From: Pseudonocardiales bacterium
GTDB lineage: Bacteria; Actinomycetota; Actinomycetes; Mycobacteriales; Jatrophihabitantaceae
Direction of reading: 5' to 3'
Assembly: GCA_030840285.1 (NCBI GenBank)
Contig: JAVEES010000130.1
Location: 1 to 38,626 of the forward strand
Length of the DNA: 38,626 nucleotides
Below are positions 1 to 8,535 of this stretch, one piece after another. The notes under the pieces were generated by a model. It had not been told where the DNA came from and searched no databases. It saw nothing but the letters and a program-made list of their open reading frames with translations. Positions within the stretch are counted from its first letter, which is position 1, and each line of letters starts with the position of its first letter. The position numbers and the translations under genes are program-made.

Positions 1-9
1 GGGTATGCA

Positions 10-28
10 CGGACTCCACGCCAAAAGC
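10..28. repeat. Right arm of palindromic repeat family A (cggactccacgccaaaagc); left arm would lie outside the window
   Basis: Identical to the right arm of the full hairpin at 3108-3153, including flank ggtat[g/t]ca before and gcgggg after; lies just downstream of the stop of the minus-strand ORF 36..287. Confidence 0.75.
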
Positions 29-35
29 GGGGGGA

Positions 36-287
36 TCAGGTGGCGCCGGGGCCTCGATCAGGCGGGCGTGTCGCGCGAGCTTCGTCGAGGACCTGAGTGG
101 CCCAGTCAGATGAGCCGGTGGCTGTGCTCTGGGTGCCGTCGAGCTCAGTGGACGGACGGCCGCGCTCACTGGACCGACTGCCGCGCCGCGGCGCGAGTGC
201 CCGGCGGAGGCCGCGGCGGATCAGCCAGCCGACCACGGCCAACAGACACAGCAGGATCAGTGCCGCGAGCCAACTGAAACCGAGCAT
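36..287 (-). CDS. Small membrane protein, one N-terminal TM helix
   Basis: ORF MLGFSWLAALILLCLLAVVGWLIRRGLRRAL...; follows the 303..1007 gene on the same strand with a short gap. Confidence 0.55.
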   Translation of the reverse strand: MLGFSWLAALILLCLLAVVGWLIRRGLRRALAPRRGSRSSERGRPSTELDGTQSTATGSSDWATQVLDEARATRPPDRGPGAT

Positions 288-302
288 TCGGACCCCCTTG
301 AG

Positions 303-1007
303 CTAGCGGGATGTCGGACTGATCCTAGCGATCAGCTGACCGTTGACGTCCTCCGCGGTGAGTGTCGCCGGAGCGGCGCCGCCAGGCCACCACGCGACGT
401 AGGATCCATGGGCCACCGAAGCCGTCACGTGCAGGCCGGTGGTCGTGACGATTGACACTGTGACAACACGTGGGGCAACCCGACCGTAGACATAGCGGTC
501 GCCTGAGTCAGTATCGGTCGATCCGCCGTTACCCGCAACGGAGATCTCCGTGCCCGCGGGCAGCGCGGGCGACAGAGTGCGCCCTCCGGTTCGGGACTTG
601 TCGACTGCTATGCAGATCGCCTGGCTGTCACCCCCTCCAAGTAGGGCTGCACGTGACGTGCCGCGCTTCTCCGCCACCATCGGCACAAGCTGTGCCCGGC
701 CGACCAACTCGCTCGGCCAGGCCGGCAGCCCGGCAAGGCATTGTTGGACCATGGGGTCATCGAATCCGATGGATAGCGGTCTCGGGACGGCGCTCCAGGA
801 CGCAGTGGCCGCGGGCGTAAACCTCAGCATGGCAGCAACCGTGGCCGCTGCGGCAACGGCGGCGACGCCGACTGCCGTCGCTACATGGCGCCGATAGCGC
901 CGCTTGTCGCGCCCGATTCGGGTCACCAGATCATGCTTGAGAGCAGCGCGCCGCGCCGGCGTGAGGTCACCGCAAGCCCACACACAATCATCGACGTAGT
1001 CAGTCAT
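303..1007 (-). CDS. Membrane-anchored protein, possible sigma-factor partner (anti-sigma-like), unknown family
   Basis: One TM helix near residues 40-60; start overlaps the sigma factor stop by 4 nt (1004-1007). Confidence 0.65.
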   Translation of the reverse strand: MTDYVDDCVWACGDLTPARRAALKHDLVTRIGRDKRRYRRHVATAVGVAAVAAAATVAAMLRFTPAATASWSAVPRPLSIGFDDPMVQQCLAGLPAWPSELVGRAQLVPMVAEKRGTSRAALLGGGDSQAICIAVDKSRTGGRTLSPALPAGTEISVAGNGGSTDTDSGDRYVYGRVAPRVVTVSIVTTTGLHVTASVAHGSYVAWWPGGAAPATLTAEDVNGQLIARISPTSR

Positions 1008-1618
1008 GGCCGGGTCCTCTCGGCGACGAGCTGGTCTGGATTACCTTCGTTGTGGTCCGCTGCGGGGTCGCCCGCGCGTTGTTGGAGGCTCTGGCGCACG
1101 CGAGACATCCGTGACTTGACTGTTCCCACAGGTACGCCCAGCACGTGGGACACCTCGTCGTAGGGCATCTCGGCGTATACGACGAGTTCGTACACGTCGC
1201 GAAATTGGGCCGGCAACGACGGGACCTGATTCCGTAGCCAGGCCCTGCGTCGGTCGGCTTCGTCGTCCGCGACGACTTGATCTGCGATGTCGACTACCGG
1301 CGTTGTTCCCGCCATAGCGACCACGCTGTCGCCCCGGGCCCGACGCCGGGCGGACCTCAGCCGCTTCTGTCCGGCGCGGCGCGCGATCGCCAGCAGGATC
1401 GGCAGCGCAGTATCACCCTGCACCGCGAAGGAACGTCGAGAGCGCCAGACCTCGAGATATGTGTCGGAAAGCGTGTCTTCCGCGTCCTCCGAGCCGACGA
1501 AGCGTAGGCAGAAGCGATAGATCCGCGCGGCATGCCTGTCGAACAGCAGGCCCCAAGCGTCGAGATCTCCTGAGCGCATCTGGCTCCAGAGGACGGCATC
1601 AGAGGCTTCGCTCATCAC
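1004..1618 (-). CDS. ECF-family RNA polymerase sigma factor
   Basis: Region 2 (DAWGLLFDRHAARIYRFCLRFVGSEDAEDTLSDTYLEVWRSR) and region 4 (MPYDEVSHVLGVPVGTVKSRMSRVRQSL) recognisable. Confidence 0.9.
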   Translation of the reverse strand: MMSEASDAVLWSQMRSGDLDAWGLLFDRHAARIYRFCLRFVGSEDAEDTLSDTYLEVWRSRRSFAVQGDTALPILLAIARRAGQKRLRSARRRARGDSVVAMAGTTPVVDIADQVVADDEADRRRAWLRNQVPSLPAQFRDVYELVVYAEMPYDEVSHVLGVPVGTVKSRMSRVRQSLQQRAGDPAADHNEGNPDQLVAERTRP

Positions 1619-1663
1619 ACCCTCCTATACCCACCGAGCAGTTACCGGTTCCCAAGGCACGCT

Positions 1664-1697
1664 ACGGGCTGCGCCGGCTGCCGCGGGCGCAGCCCGT
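1664..1697. terminator. Hairpin acgggctgcgcc-(10 nt)-ggcgcagcccgt, no U-tract
   Basis: Perfect 12-bp stem immediately downstream of the 1712 minus-strand ORF stop. Confidence 0.55.
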
Positions 1698-1711
1698 GAC
1701 CCGGGATTTCG

Positions 1712-2380
1712 TCAGTTGAGTGGGCAGCCGTCGGATGCGGAACTGCTCTCGGAGTACAGACCGGTGGACCCGCCACGGACTTGCATGCAGAACGTATTGT
1801 TGAAGCCAAAGAAATTCGCCTGGTAATACCGGCTAGACCGAACCTCCCAACCTACGTTCAGGTCGGCACGACCGCCGGGGGTGCAGGTGGCGCCGTAATG
1901 CCCGGCGCAGCCGACGTTGGACTGACTCCAAGACGTGATGCGGCTATTCGAGCTGCACCAGTTCAGTTGCATCCACGAATCACCGTCGTGGATGCCAGCG
2001 TCATACCAGGACTTGTACCAGTAGCGGTACCAACACCCGGTACTTGCGGTCACGAGAGCGGTGATCTGAGATGGTGCCGGGGCCGTCTGCATTGCTGCCG
2101 TTCAGCCGCCGTTGGGAGGTAAGTCCCGCCCTCGTCAATCACGGTCAACGACGTCTGGTGGGAGAAGGCGGCTAGGAATGCGGCACGGTTGGCATCGCTG
2201 AGGGCCTCGAAGGCCACATGCGGGTTGGCGCTATACATGACCGAGGCCGTGATCGCTTTGTCGGACGGACCGCGCGAGGAGCTGGGTGTCGCTGCTCCGG
2301 CGGTGTGCGATGTGACTGAGAAGGCGGCCGCGGCGACGAATGCAGCCGCGGCAATTACGAGACGACTAATCGCTCTCATG
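1712..2380 (-). pseudogene. Secreted aromatic/cysteine-rich protein split by an apparent frameshift (signal peptide in one frame, mature domain in another)
   Basis: Minus-strand ORF 2050..2565 holds MRAISRLVIAAAAFVAAAAFSVTSHTAGA... (starting near 2380) and ends in RSPLS*. ORF 1712..2092 in another frame holds GCWYRYWYKSWYDAGIHDGDSWMQLNWC... with no signal peptide. TGA lies just upstream of the second ORF start in its frame. Confidence 0.6.
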
Positions 2381-2541
2381 AAATCCTCCTTGAGGGGCGA
2401 GCATGATGTGCTTGGTCTAATTGGGCTCGAAATCGAAAGTCCGCGGATCTCATTCCGTTGGGGGGTCGAGACTGCCGATGCGCGGGCCTCGCCTGACCTT
2501 GAGTCAGGAGCCAGGCCGCGTCTGCTTCCCCGTTCGCCCCT

Positions 2542-3045
2542 GTGGCGGCGCACGGACTCTGCCATACCGGAATGGTGTGCGCGTGCTTGCTCGCCGGGTC
2601 AGTAGCCGTGACAGGGAACGCCCAGACATTGCGGAGCACCGAAGTGGTCCTGCGAGGCATCACGCACGATATCGGACCCGCCCAAACCACGCCCGGCGGC
2701 CCCCGGAACGTCGCCCTCGCAGAACAGGTCGTCGCTGGACTTGCCGAGCCAGGAGCGCACCGCGCGCTAGTCAACCTGCGTTCACTGCGACTGCTCCGCT
2801 GGCTTGATGACCCCATGCCCGGCATCGCATGGGAATATCGACCGGACGGCCCTCAGCCAGCAATACACCCTGACGACCTGACGACCGCACTAAGAATGGC
2901 GGAAGGTCTCGCGCGCGGCAAAACCAACGGTGTCATTCGGCTCCGAACCACGGACGGACGATGGCACCCAACACCGACAACAGCGAACCTAATCATCCTC
3001 GACCAGCACACCGCAGCAGCACTAGTGACTTTGAAATCTCCGTGA
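2542..3045 (+). CDS. C-terminal part of an Rv3651/DUF5593-like protein (N-terminally truncated?)
   Basis: Motifs VVAGLAEPGAHRALVNLRSLRLLRWLDDP, AIHPDDLTTALRM, DGRWHPTPTTANLIILDQHTAAALVTL resemble the remembered C-terminal region of Rv3651-type proteins; in-frame stop at about 2500-2502 limits any N-terminal extension. Confidence 0.55.
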   Translation: MAAHGLCHTGMVCACLLAGSVAVTGNAQTLRSTEVVLRGITHDIGPAQTTPGGPRNVALAEQVVAGLAEPGAHRALVNLRSLRLLRWLDDPMPGIAWEYRPDGPQPAIHPDDLTTALRMAEGLARGKTNGVIRLRTTDGRWHPTPTTANLIILDQHTAAALVTLKSP

Positions 3046-3107
3046 CGTCGCAGGCCTGCGACTCCCAGGCCGTCACGCCAGTCGCTCTGCCCTAGCGGCG
3101 CTGCTCT

Positions 3108-3153
3108 GCTTTTGGCGTGGAGTCCGGGTATTCACGGACTCCACGCCAAAAGC
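3108..3153. repeat. Palindromic repeat family A: gcttttggcgtggagtccg-(ggtattca)-cggactccacgccaaaagc
   Basis: Perfect 19-bp inverted repeat, 3108-3126 with 3135-3153. Confidence 0.95.
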
Positions 3154-3183
3154 GGGGTAGATCTGGGGGTTAGGCTCACCCTT

Positions 3184-4065
3184 ATGGGGATGATCTGCGC
3201 GGTGACCTTCACCGATAAGGGGCGCCTGTACTACGCCGACCCGGGATCGCTGACTCCCGCCGTGGGCGAGCACGTCCTCTACCCGACGAGCGAGGGTCCC
3301 GAGGTCGCTCAGGTGATGTGGGCACCGCAGTGGACGTCGGAGGACATCGGCGGCCTTGCCGTCCTGGAAGGAATGGCGACCCCTGCCGATCTGCAGGCGG
3401 TCGAGGACGGACGCAAGAAGCGGGCACATGCCAAGGTCGCGGCCAGGCGGCTGATCCGGGAGCACGGGTTACCGATGAAGGTCGTCGGTATCGATCACGT
3501 TCTCGCCACCAATCACACGGTGATCTATTTTTCGGCACCGCATCGGGTGGATTTCCGCGCGCTGGTGCGGGACCTGGGCTCGACGCTCAAAGGCCGGGTG
3601 GAGTTGCGTCAGCTGTCGGCTCGCGACGAGGCTCGCGTCCTGGGCGGAATCGGATCGTGCGGGCGTGAACTGTGCTGCTCGACGTTCCTGGTCGATTTCG
3701 AGCCGGTGTCCGTCCGGATGGCCAAGGATCAGGATCTGCCGCTGAATCCGATGCGCATCTCGGGGGCGTGCGGCCGGCTGATGTGCTGCCTGAAGTACGA
3801 GCATCCGCTGTATCAAGACGCACGCGATTCGATGCCCGAAGTTGGCTCCTGCCTGTCTACACCGGAGGGCGAAGCCACCCTGGTCAGTTACAGCGTGCCG
3901 GCCGAGACCGCCGTCCTGCGCATGAATTCAGACGGTCGCCGGACGACGTGCTCGATGGCCTCGGTGTGCTCATCGCGCAAAGCGCACGACGAGTTTTACG
4001 GCAGCGGCGAGGTCGGATCGGCGGTCGCCAGCCCGCACGGTTGCGGGCCCGGCGCGGGCGCCTGA
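3184..4065 (+). CDS. ricT: PSP1-domain protein, RicT (YaaT) family
   Basis: VDFRALVRDLGSTLKGRVELRQLSARDEARVLGGIGSCGRELCCSTFL and ISGACGRLMCCLKYE cysteine motifs; start set at ATG 3184 because the upstream ORF extension runs into the hairpin repeat. Confidence 0.85.
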   Translation: MGMICAVTFTDKGRLYYADPGSLTPAVGEHVLYPTSEGPEVAQVMWAPQWTSEDIGGLAVLEGMATPADLQAVEDGRKKRAHAKVAARRLIREHGLPMKVVGIDHVLATNHTVIYFSAPHRVDFRALVRDLGSTLKGRVELRQLSARDEARVLGGIGSCGRELCCSTFLVDFEPVSVRMAKDQDLPLNPMRISGACGRLMCCLKYEHPLYQDARDSMPEVGSCLSTPEGEATLVSYSVPAETAVLRMNSDGRRTTCSMASVCSSRKAHDEFYGSGEVGSAVASPHGCGPGAGA

Positions 4066-4420
4066 GCGGACGCTGGCCACCTGGGATGCTTTCGACACCG
4101 CGCTGATCACCACCGTCGGACTGACCTTCACTTCTTGAGCGTGCGCTAGCCGCTCCTCGAATTTCAGCCACGGCGGCTTCAAATAACTACGGTCCAACGC
4201 TGACCGCAGGCGGGGCACGTCAACGCCTCGATGCGCCGACTCCGACGCTCGCCGCGGCTCGAAGGTGTCGGCATGGATACCTGCTGCCGCCGTATTCAAA
4301 CGATGTTCAGTAGTTGTCCATTCAATCATCGGGCCGAGGACAGCGAGGGCAACCAGATTCGGTTCGTGGCAGCCGGTGGCTGATCCATAACGGCCTGTGA
4401 CATGACCCGAAAGGACCTAG

Positions 4421-5914
4421 ATGACGGAGAACTCTGAGGCCAGTACCCCAGGTGGCGTGACGCGTCGCCGCCTGCTCGGTGGCGCCGGTGCCATCGCGGG
4501 ACTGGCAGCCGCATCCATTGCGCTACCCCCGAACATCAGCAAGGCGATCGCCTCGCCGCTACCCAAGCCAGGCAAGCTTGAGGACATCAAGCACGTCGTC
4601 ATGTTGATGCAGGAGAACCGAAGCTTCGACCACTATTACGGCGCGCTGTCAGGGGTTCGCGGCTTCGATGATCCCCATGCTATGCGGATCTCCAACGGAC
4701 GCTCGGTTTTCTATCAGCCCGACCCGTCCAACCCGGAAGGCTTTCTGCTGCCCTACCGCCTGAACACAAAGATCAGCGCGGCGCAGGCGATTCCGTCGAC
4801 GAGCCACGAATGGGACGTGCAGCACGCCGCGTGGAACGGCGGCAAGATGGATAACTGGCTACCGGCCCACATCGCGGCCGACGGCGCCACCAACGGGCCG
4901 TACACCATGGGTTACTTCACTCGTGAAGATATACCGTTCCAGTACGCCTTGGCTGAGGCATTCACCGTCCTCGACGGCTACTACTGCTCCGTGATGGGCC
5001 CGACGGCGCCGAACCGGCACATGTGGATGTCCGGCACGATCGACCCCAACGGCTTGGCCGGTGGCCCGTCGCTCACCACCGGTGGCCCGAACAACCAGTT
5101 CAGCTGGACGACCTACCCGGAGCGCCTGGAAGAGGCCGGCGTCAGCTGGAAGATCTACCGTCAGCCCGGCAGCCTCACCGGCGCCGCATCGATCAGCAAG
5201 TGGACGCAGTTCGGCACCGCCAAGCCAGGTAACCCACTATTCGACAAGGGTATGGCTGTGCAGCCCCTCGGCCAGTTCGAGTACGACGCGATGCACGATC
5301 AACTCCCCACGGTCAGCTGGATCTTGCCTCCCGCTGGATTCGACGAGCACCCCGCAGCGCTCCCGGCCGCCGGCGCCACCTTCGTCGCCGGCAAGATCGA
5401 CGCTATCGCAGCGAACCCCGAAGTTTGGGCCAAGACGGCATTCATCTTGTCCTACGACGAGAACGACGGCCTGTTCGACCACGTGGTGCCCCCGACGCCT
5501 CCGCCCGGCACGCCGAACGAATTCGTGTTCAAGACCTCGAACACCGGCGTGGACGGAGCCGGATTGCCAGTGGGCCTCGGGTTCCGGGTGCCTTCCATCA
5601 TCATCTCGCCCTGGACGGTGGGCGGCTGGGTCTGCTCAGAGACGTTCGATCACACCTCGCAGTTGCGATTCTTGGAGCAGGTAACCGGCGTCAAGGAAAC
5701 CAACATCAGTGACTGGCGGCGCGAGCACGTTGGCGATCTGACCTCGGCGTTCCGGTTCAATTCCAAGAACGAGCAGCCGCCGATCCTGCCCGACACAACG
5801 GGCGCGTACAACCTGGCGCAGTACGAGGCAGCGCACTTGCCACTGCCGGCGGTCCCGACGACTGAGCAGACCATGCCGCATCAGGAGCCAGGGCACCGTC
5901 CGCAGATCGGCTGA
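4421..5914 (+). CDS. Tat-exported phospholipase C / phosphoesterase family protein
   Basis: Tat motif RRRLLGGAGAIAGLAAAS, then DIKHVVMLMQENRSFDHYYGALSGVRGF, typical of the bacterial PLC family. Confidence 0.92.
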   Translation: MTENSEASTPGGVTRRRLLGGAGAIAGLAAASIALPPNISKAIASPLPKPGKLEDIKHVVMLMQENRSFDHYYGALSGVRGFDDPHAMRISNGRSVFYQPDPSNPEGFLLPYRLNTKISAAQAIPSTSHEWDVQHAAWNGGKMDNWLPAHIAADGATNGPYTMGYFTREDIPFQYALAEAFTVLDGYYCSVMGPTAPNRHMWMSGTIDPNGLAGGPSLTTGGPNNQFSWTTYPERLEEAGVSWKIYRQPGSLTGAASISKWTQFGTAKPGNPLFDKGMAVQPLGQFEYDAMHDQLPTVSWILPPAGFDEHPAALPAAGATFVAGKIDAIAANPEVWAKTAFILSYDENDGLFDHVVPPTPPPGTPNEFVFKTSNTGVDGAGLPVGLGFRVPSIIISPWTVGGWVCSETFDHTSQLRFLEQVTGVKETNISDWRREHVGDLTSAFRFNSKNEQPPILPDTTGAYNLAQYEAAHLPLPAVPTTEQTMPHQEPGHRPQIG

Positions 5915-5968
5915 CGCCCGGTCTTCGGTCAGGCGCGCATTGGGCAAGGAGCAACGGGCCAACCACTT

Positions 5969-5999
5969 GCTCGGCCTCGTATCCGCTGCGAGGCCGAGC
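5969..5999. terminator. Hairpin gctcggcctcg-(9 nt)-cgaggccgagc downstream of the phospholipase gene
   Basis: Perfect 11-bp stem 55 nt after the stop. Confidence 0.6.
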
Positions 6000-6067
6000 G
6001 GTGGCGTCGGCTCAGCCATTCGCTGCTCATCGTTGCCGTAGTTCCCGCTCGAGCTCCGGGCAGACGC

Positions 6068-6520
6068 TCAGTGCGTCCGCTTGCCCTCCTCCAGCAGGAG
6101 GACAGCCTTTGTGACGCGGCTCGTCCGGGTCTCAGGCTTCTTCGCCTCCTCGATCCAGCGAACCCATTCCTTCTTGTGCGACGGCGCGCAAGCCTCGTAG
6201 GTCCGACGTGCCTCAGGGGCGGCGTCTAGGGCGGCGGCCAGGTCAGGCGGCAGGCCGACCTCGCGCGGCGCCTGATCGAGGATGACCTCAACCTCGACCC
6301 GATCGCCGGCCACGACGCCTGCACCAGCGCGGTTCTCCGCGCTGACGCCTACCAGGAAGCGTCCACCCATCCGGGCGACTGTGCTGCGATAGCTGTAGCC
6401 GTTGATCGTTACGGTAACTGCGGGGCGCTTGCTCTCACCAAGGGCACCGACGACACGCTCCGGCACCTCGATCCCGGTGGCGGTCTTGCCGCTCAGTTCG
6501 ACGGTGGCCTGAAAGCGCAT
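6068..6520 (-). CDS. DUF1905 / YdeI-OmpD-associated family protein
   Basis: MRFQATVELSGKTATGIEVPERVVGALGESKRPAVTVTINGYSYRSTVA... and C-terminal LPPDLAAALDAAPEARRTYEACAPSHKKEWVRWIEEAKKPETR; start at internal ATG 6520. Confidence 0.88.
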   Translation of the reverse strand: MRFQATVELSGKTATGIEVPERVVGALGESKRPAVTVTINGYSYRSTVARMGGRFLVGVSAENRAGAGVVAGDRVEVEVILDQAPREVGLPPDLAAALDAAPEARRTYEACAPSHKKEWVRWIEEAKKPETRTSRVTKAVLLLEEGKRTH

Positions 6521-6626
6521 GGCTCGATTGTGAGGCAGGTAGCTGCCTGGCGACAGGCGGCTTGCGAAATCGCCAGGCAGGCAGGGTCTCGGCTGCGCCA
6601 ACTCAGCCGCAATGGCCAGCGAACCG

Positions 6627-6827
6627 TCAGACGATCGGGAAATCTCGCATGACCTCGCGCACGTAGTCGGCGGCTTGAGGCTCCGAGCGCTCCAGAATCG
6701 CGGCGAGCTCGGTCCGTTCCGCGTGGGTGACATAGGTGGCAAGATCCCGGCGCAGGTTCTGACGATCGCGCAGCGCCGTCGTCCTACGCCTCACGGTGGG
6801 GCGGTGAATTCGGTTCTGTAATCGCAT
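6627..6827 (-). CDS. Short hypothetical protein
   Basis: 66-aa ORF only, no recognisable family. Confidence 0.35.
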   Translation of the reverse strand: MRLQNRIHRPTVRRRTTALRDRQNLRRDLATYVTHAERTELAAILERSEPQAADYVREVMRDFPIV

Positions 6828-6897
6828 ACGTCAAGTGTCCAGACCCACGTCAGATGCGTCCAATGAATACCTCGCATGAAATCCATGCGATATCGTC

Positions 6898-7833
6898 ATG
6901 GATGTGGATACCACGGCGCTGCGCTGGTTCCAGCAGGTCGCCGATGGCATGACCGTCACTGAGGTCAGCGAGCTGGACCGCGTCACCCAGTCCGGCGTTT
7001 CGCGGGCGCTCGCTCGTCTCGAGGTCGAGGTTGGCACTGCCCTGTTACGCCGTTCGGGCCGCACGCTGCGCATGACACGGGCTGGCGCGGCCTTCAAACG
7101 GCACGTCGATGCGCTGTTGCACGAGCTGGACGACGGTCTGGCCGCCGTCAGCCAGTTGGTCGATCCTGAGATCGGAACGGTGACGCTGGCCTACCAGCTG
7201 TCCTTCGGGGGATGGCTCGTTCCTGAACTCGTGGCTGGCTTCCGTCCGGCTCACCCGGACGTCGCCTTCGAGTTCCGAAACGTACACGACCAGGTCGGTC
7301 CGAGCATCCAGCTCGAGTCTGCCGATCTTGCGGTCACGGCCGTTCGCGGCGGCGATTCCGACGTCGAGTGGCGCCGGCTGCTCACCGAGCCGTTGTACCT
7401 TGCCGTTCCGGACGGCCACCCCTTAACTGGCCGGCGAACCGTCATGCTGGCCGATGCATCAGAGGAATCGTTCGTGATGCTCAGCCATCGGTGGGCGCTT
7501 CGACAACTCGCCGACAGGCTGTGTGCACAAGCAGGCTTTCGACCTAGTGTCGGCTTCGAGGCCGACGACCTGTCGACCGTTCGTGGCCTGGTAGCGGCCG
7601 GTGTCGGCGTGGCGATCATGCCCGCACTGCGTAGCCGAGTGGCGGACGAGGTGGACGGCGTGGCCTTCGCGGCCCTGTCCGATTCCGGCGCGGAGCGACA
7701 GGTCGGACTCGCCTGGTCGAAGAGACAACCATTGCTGCCATCTGCCGGCCTGTTCCGTGACCATGTGCTCGCATGGGCCGCGAGCGCCCGTGCCGGAAAA
7801 TCGGTTCCCGGAGAAGCCGCTTCCGGAAAATAG
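6898..7833 (+). CDS. LysR-family transcriptional regulator
   Basis: N-terminal HTH (LRWFQQVADGMTVTEVSELDRVTQSGVSRALARLEVEVGTALLRRSGRTLRMTRAG) and substrate-binding domain. Confidence 0.92.
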   Translation: MDVDTTALRWFQQVADGMTVTEVSELDRVTQSGVSRALARLEVEVGTALLRRSGRTLRMTRAGAAFKRHVDALLHELDDGLAAVSQLVDPEIGTVTLAYQLSFGGWLVPELVAGFRPAHPDVAFEFRNVHDQVGPSIQLESADLAVTAVRGGDSDVEWRRLLTEPLYLAVPDGHPLTGRRTVMLADASEESFVMLSHRWALRQLADRLCAQAGFRPSVGFEADDLSTVRGLVAAGVGVAIMPALRSRVADEVDGVAFAALSDSGAERQVGLAWSKRQPLLPSAGLFRDHVLAWAASARAGKSVPGEAASGK

Positions 7834-7873
7834 GAGACGACACGCCAAATGGAGGCGTGTCGTCTCCTATTTT
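7827..7873. terminator. Bidirectional hairpin aaaataggagacgacacgcc-(7 nt)-ggcgtgtcgtctcctatttt
   Basis: Perfect 20-bp stem with A/T ends; the LysR TAG stop (7831-7833) is inside the stem, and the region separates convergent genes. Confidence 0.92.
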
Positions 7874-7904
7874 GCAGCGCTGAGCCTCTCGTGCCGATGA
7901 CAGA

Positions 7905-8459
7905 TCACCCCTCCGGATCGCCCCAGCGCGGTACTGGGTCGAAGTGCCAGTTCGGGTACTCGGCATCGAGATAAGGAAGGTGGCTCACCCATTCGTGCGG
8001 ACTCAGCGGGAGGACTGGCGCAAGCCGGATCGCCCGACCGCGAATGCTGAAGCCCCACGAGAAACCCTGCAGCGGTGTCACCTGTCGCGAACCGTATTCG
8101 GTCGGGGTCGCGGCGAGAAAGCTGTGCGCGATCCAATCCATGTCGTTTCGATGGGTACGTCCGGGCGCGTCGAACAGCGTCGGTTTGTGGCCGTAGAAGC
8201 AGTACGGCATGTCAATGGTCGGAAAGAAAAGGTACTGGTCCATCTCGAAGTCGATCGTCGTTGCATCCGTGGAACGGACAAGCTGAACCCAGCCGAACAT
8301 GGCGTTGTATCCGCCCCCGCCGTACCGGACTTTCGCTGTGCAGGCTGGGAACTGAAGATTGTCTTCGTTGCAGCCGAGGCTCGGAGGGTCAGTGTTCGCG
8401 ACGACATCGACCTCCACCTGTCCCTGGGCCGCGTGATGTATGAAGTGCAGTCGCTCCAT
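7905..8459 (-). CDS. Hypothetical protein
   Basis: 184-aa ORF MERLHFIHHAAQGQVEVDVV..., coherent composition, convergent with the LysR gene across a terminator. Confidence 0.65.
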   Translation of the reverse strand: MERLHFIHHAAQGQVEVDVVANTDPPSLGCNEDNLQFPACTAKVRYGGGGYNAMFGWVQLVRSTDATTIDFEMDQYLFFPTIDMPYCFYGHKPTLFDAPGRTHRNDMDWIAHSFLAATPTEYGSRQVTPLQGFSWGFSIRGRAIRLAPVLPLSPHEWVSHLPYLDAEYPNWHFDPVPRWGDPEG

Positions 8460-8535
8460 TCCTGCAGGCTAGCGGCAGGCGAATTGCACGAGCGCTGCTT
8501 TCAGCGACGCATGCGGGAGATTCGTGAGCCTTGGA

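Noticed and set aside
2376-2825. Minus-strand 149-aa ORF and overlapping plus-strand 128-aa ORF
   Set aside because: Arg/Pro/Ser-rich shadow frames overlapping the DUF5593-like ORF; no supporting motifs.
3112-3183. N-terminal extension of the RicT ORF (MAWSPGIHGLHAKSGVDLGVRLTL)
   Set aside because: Encoded by the palindromic repeat itself; ATG at 3184 begins the conserved domain.
4066-4400. Possible transposase or zinc-ribbon remnant (minus-strand RRIEALTCPACGQRWTVVI)
   Set aside because: Only one short CPxCG motif, no extended homology recognisable and no terminal inverted repeats; insufficient to call a mobile element.
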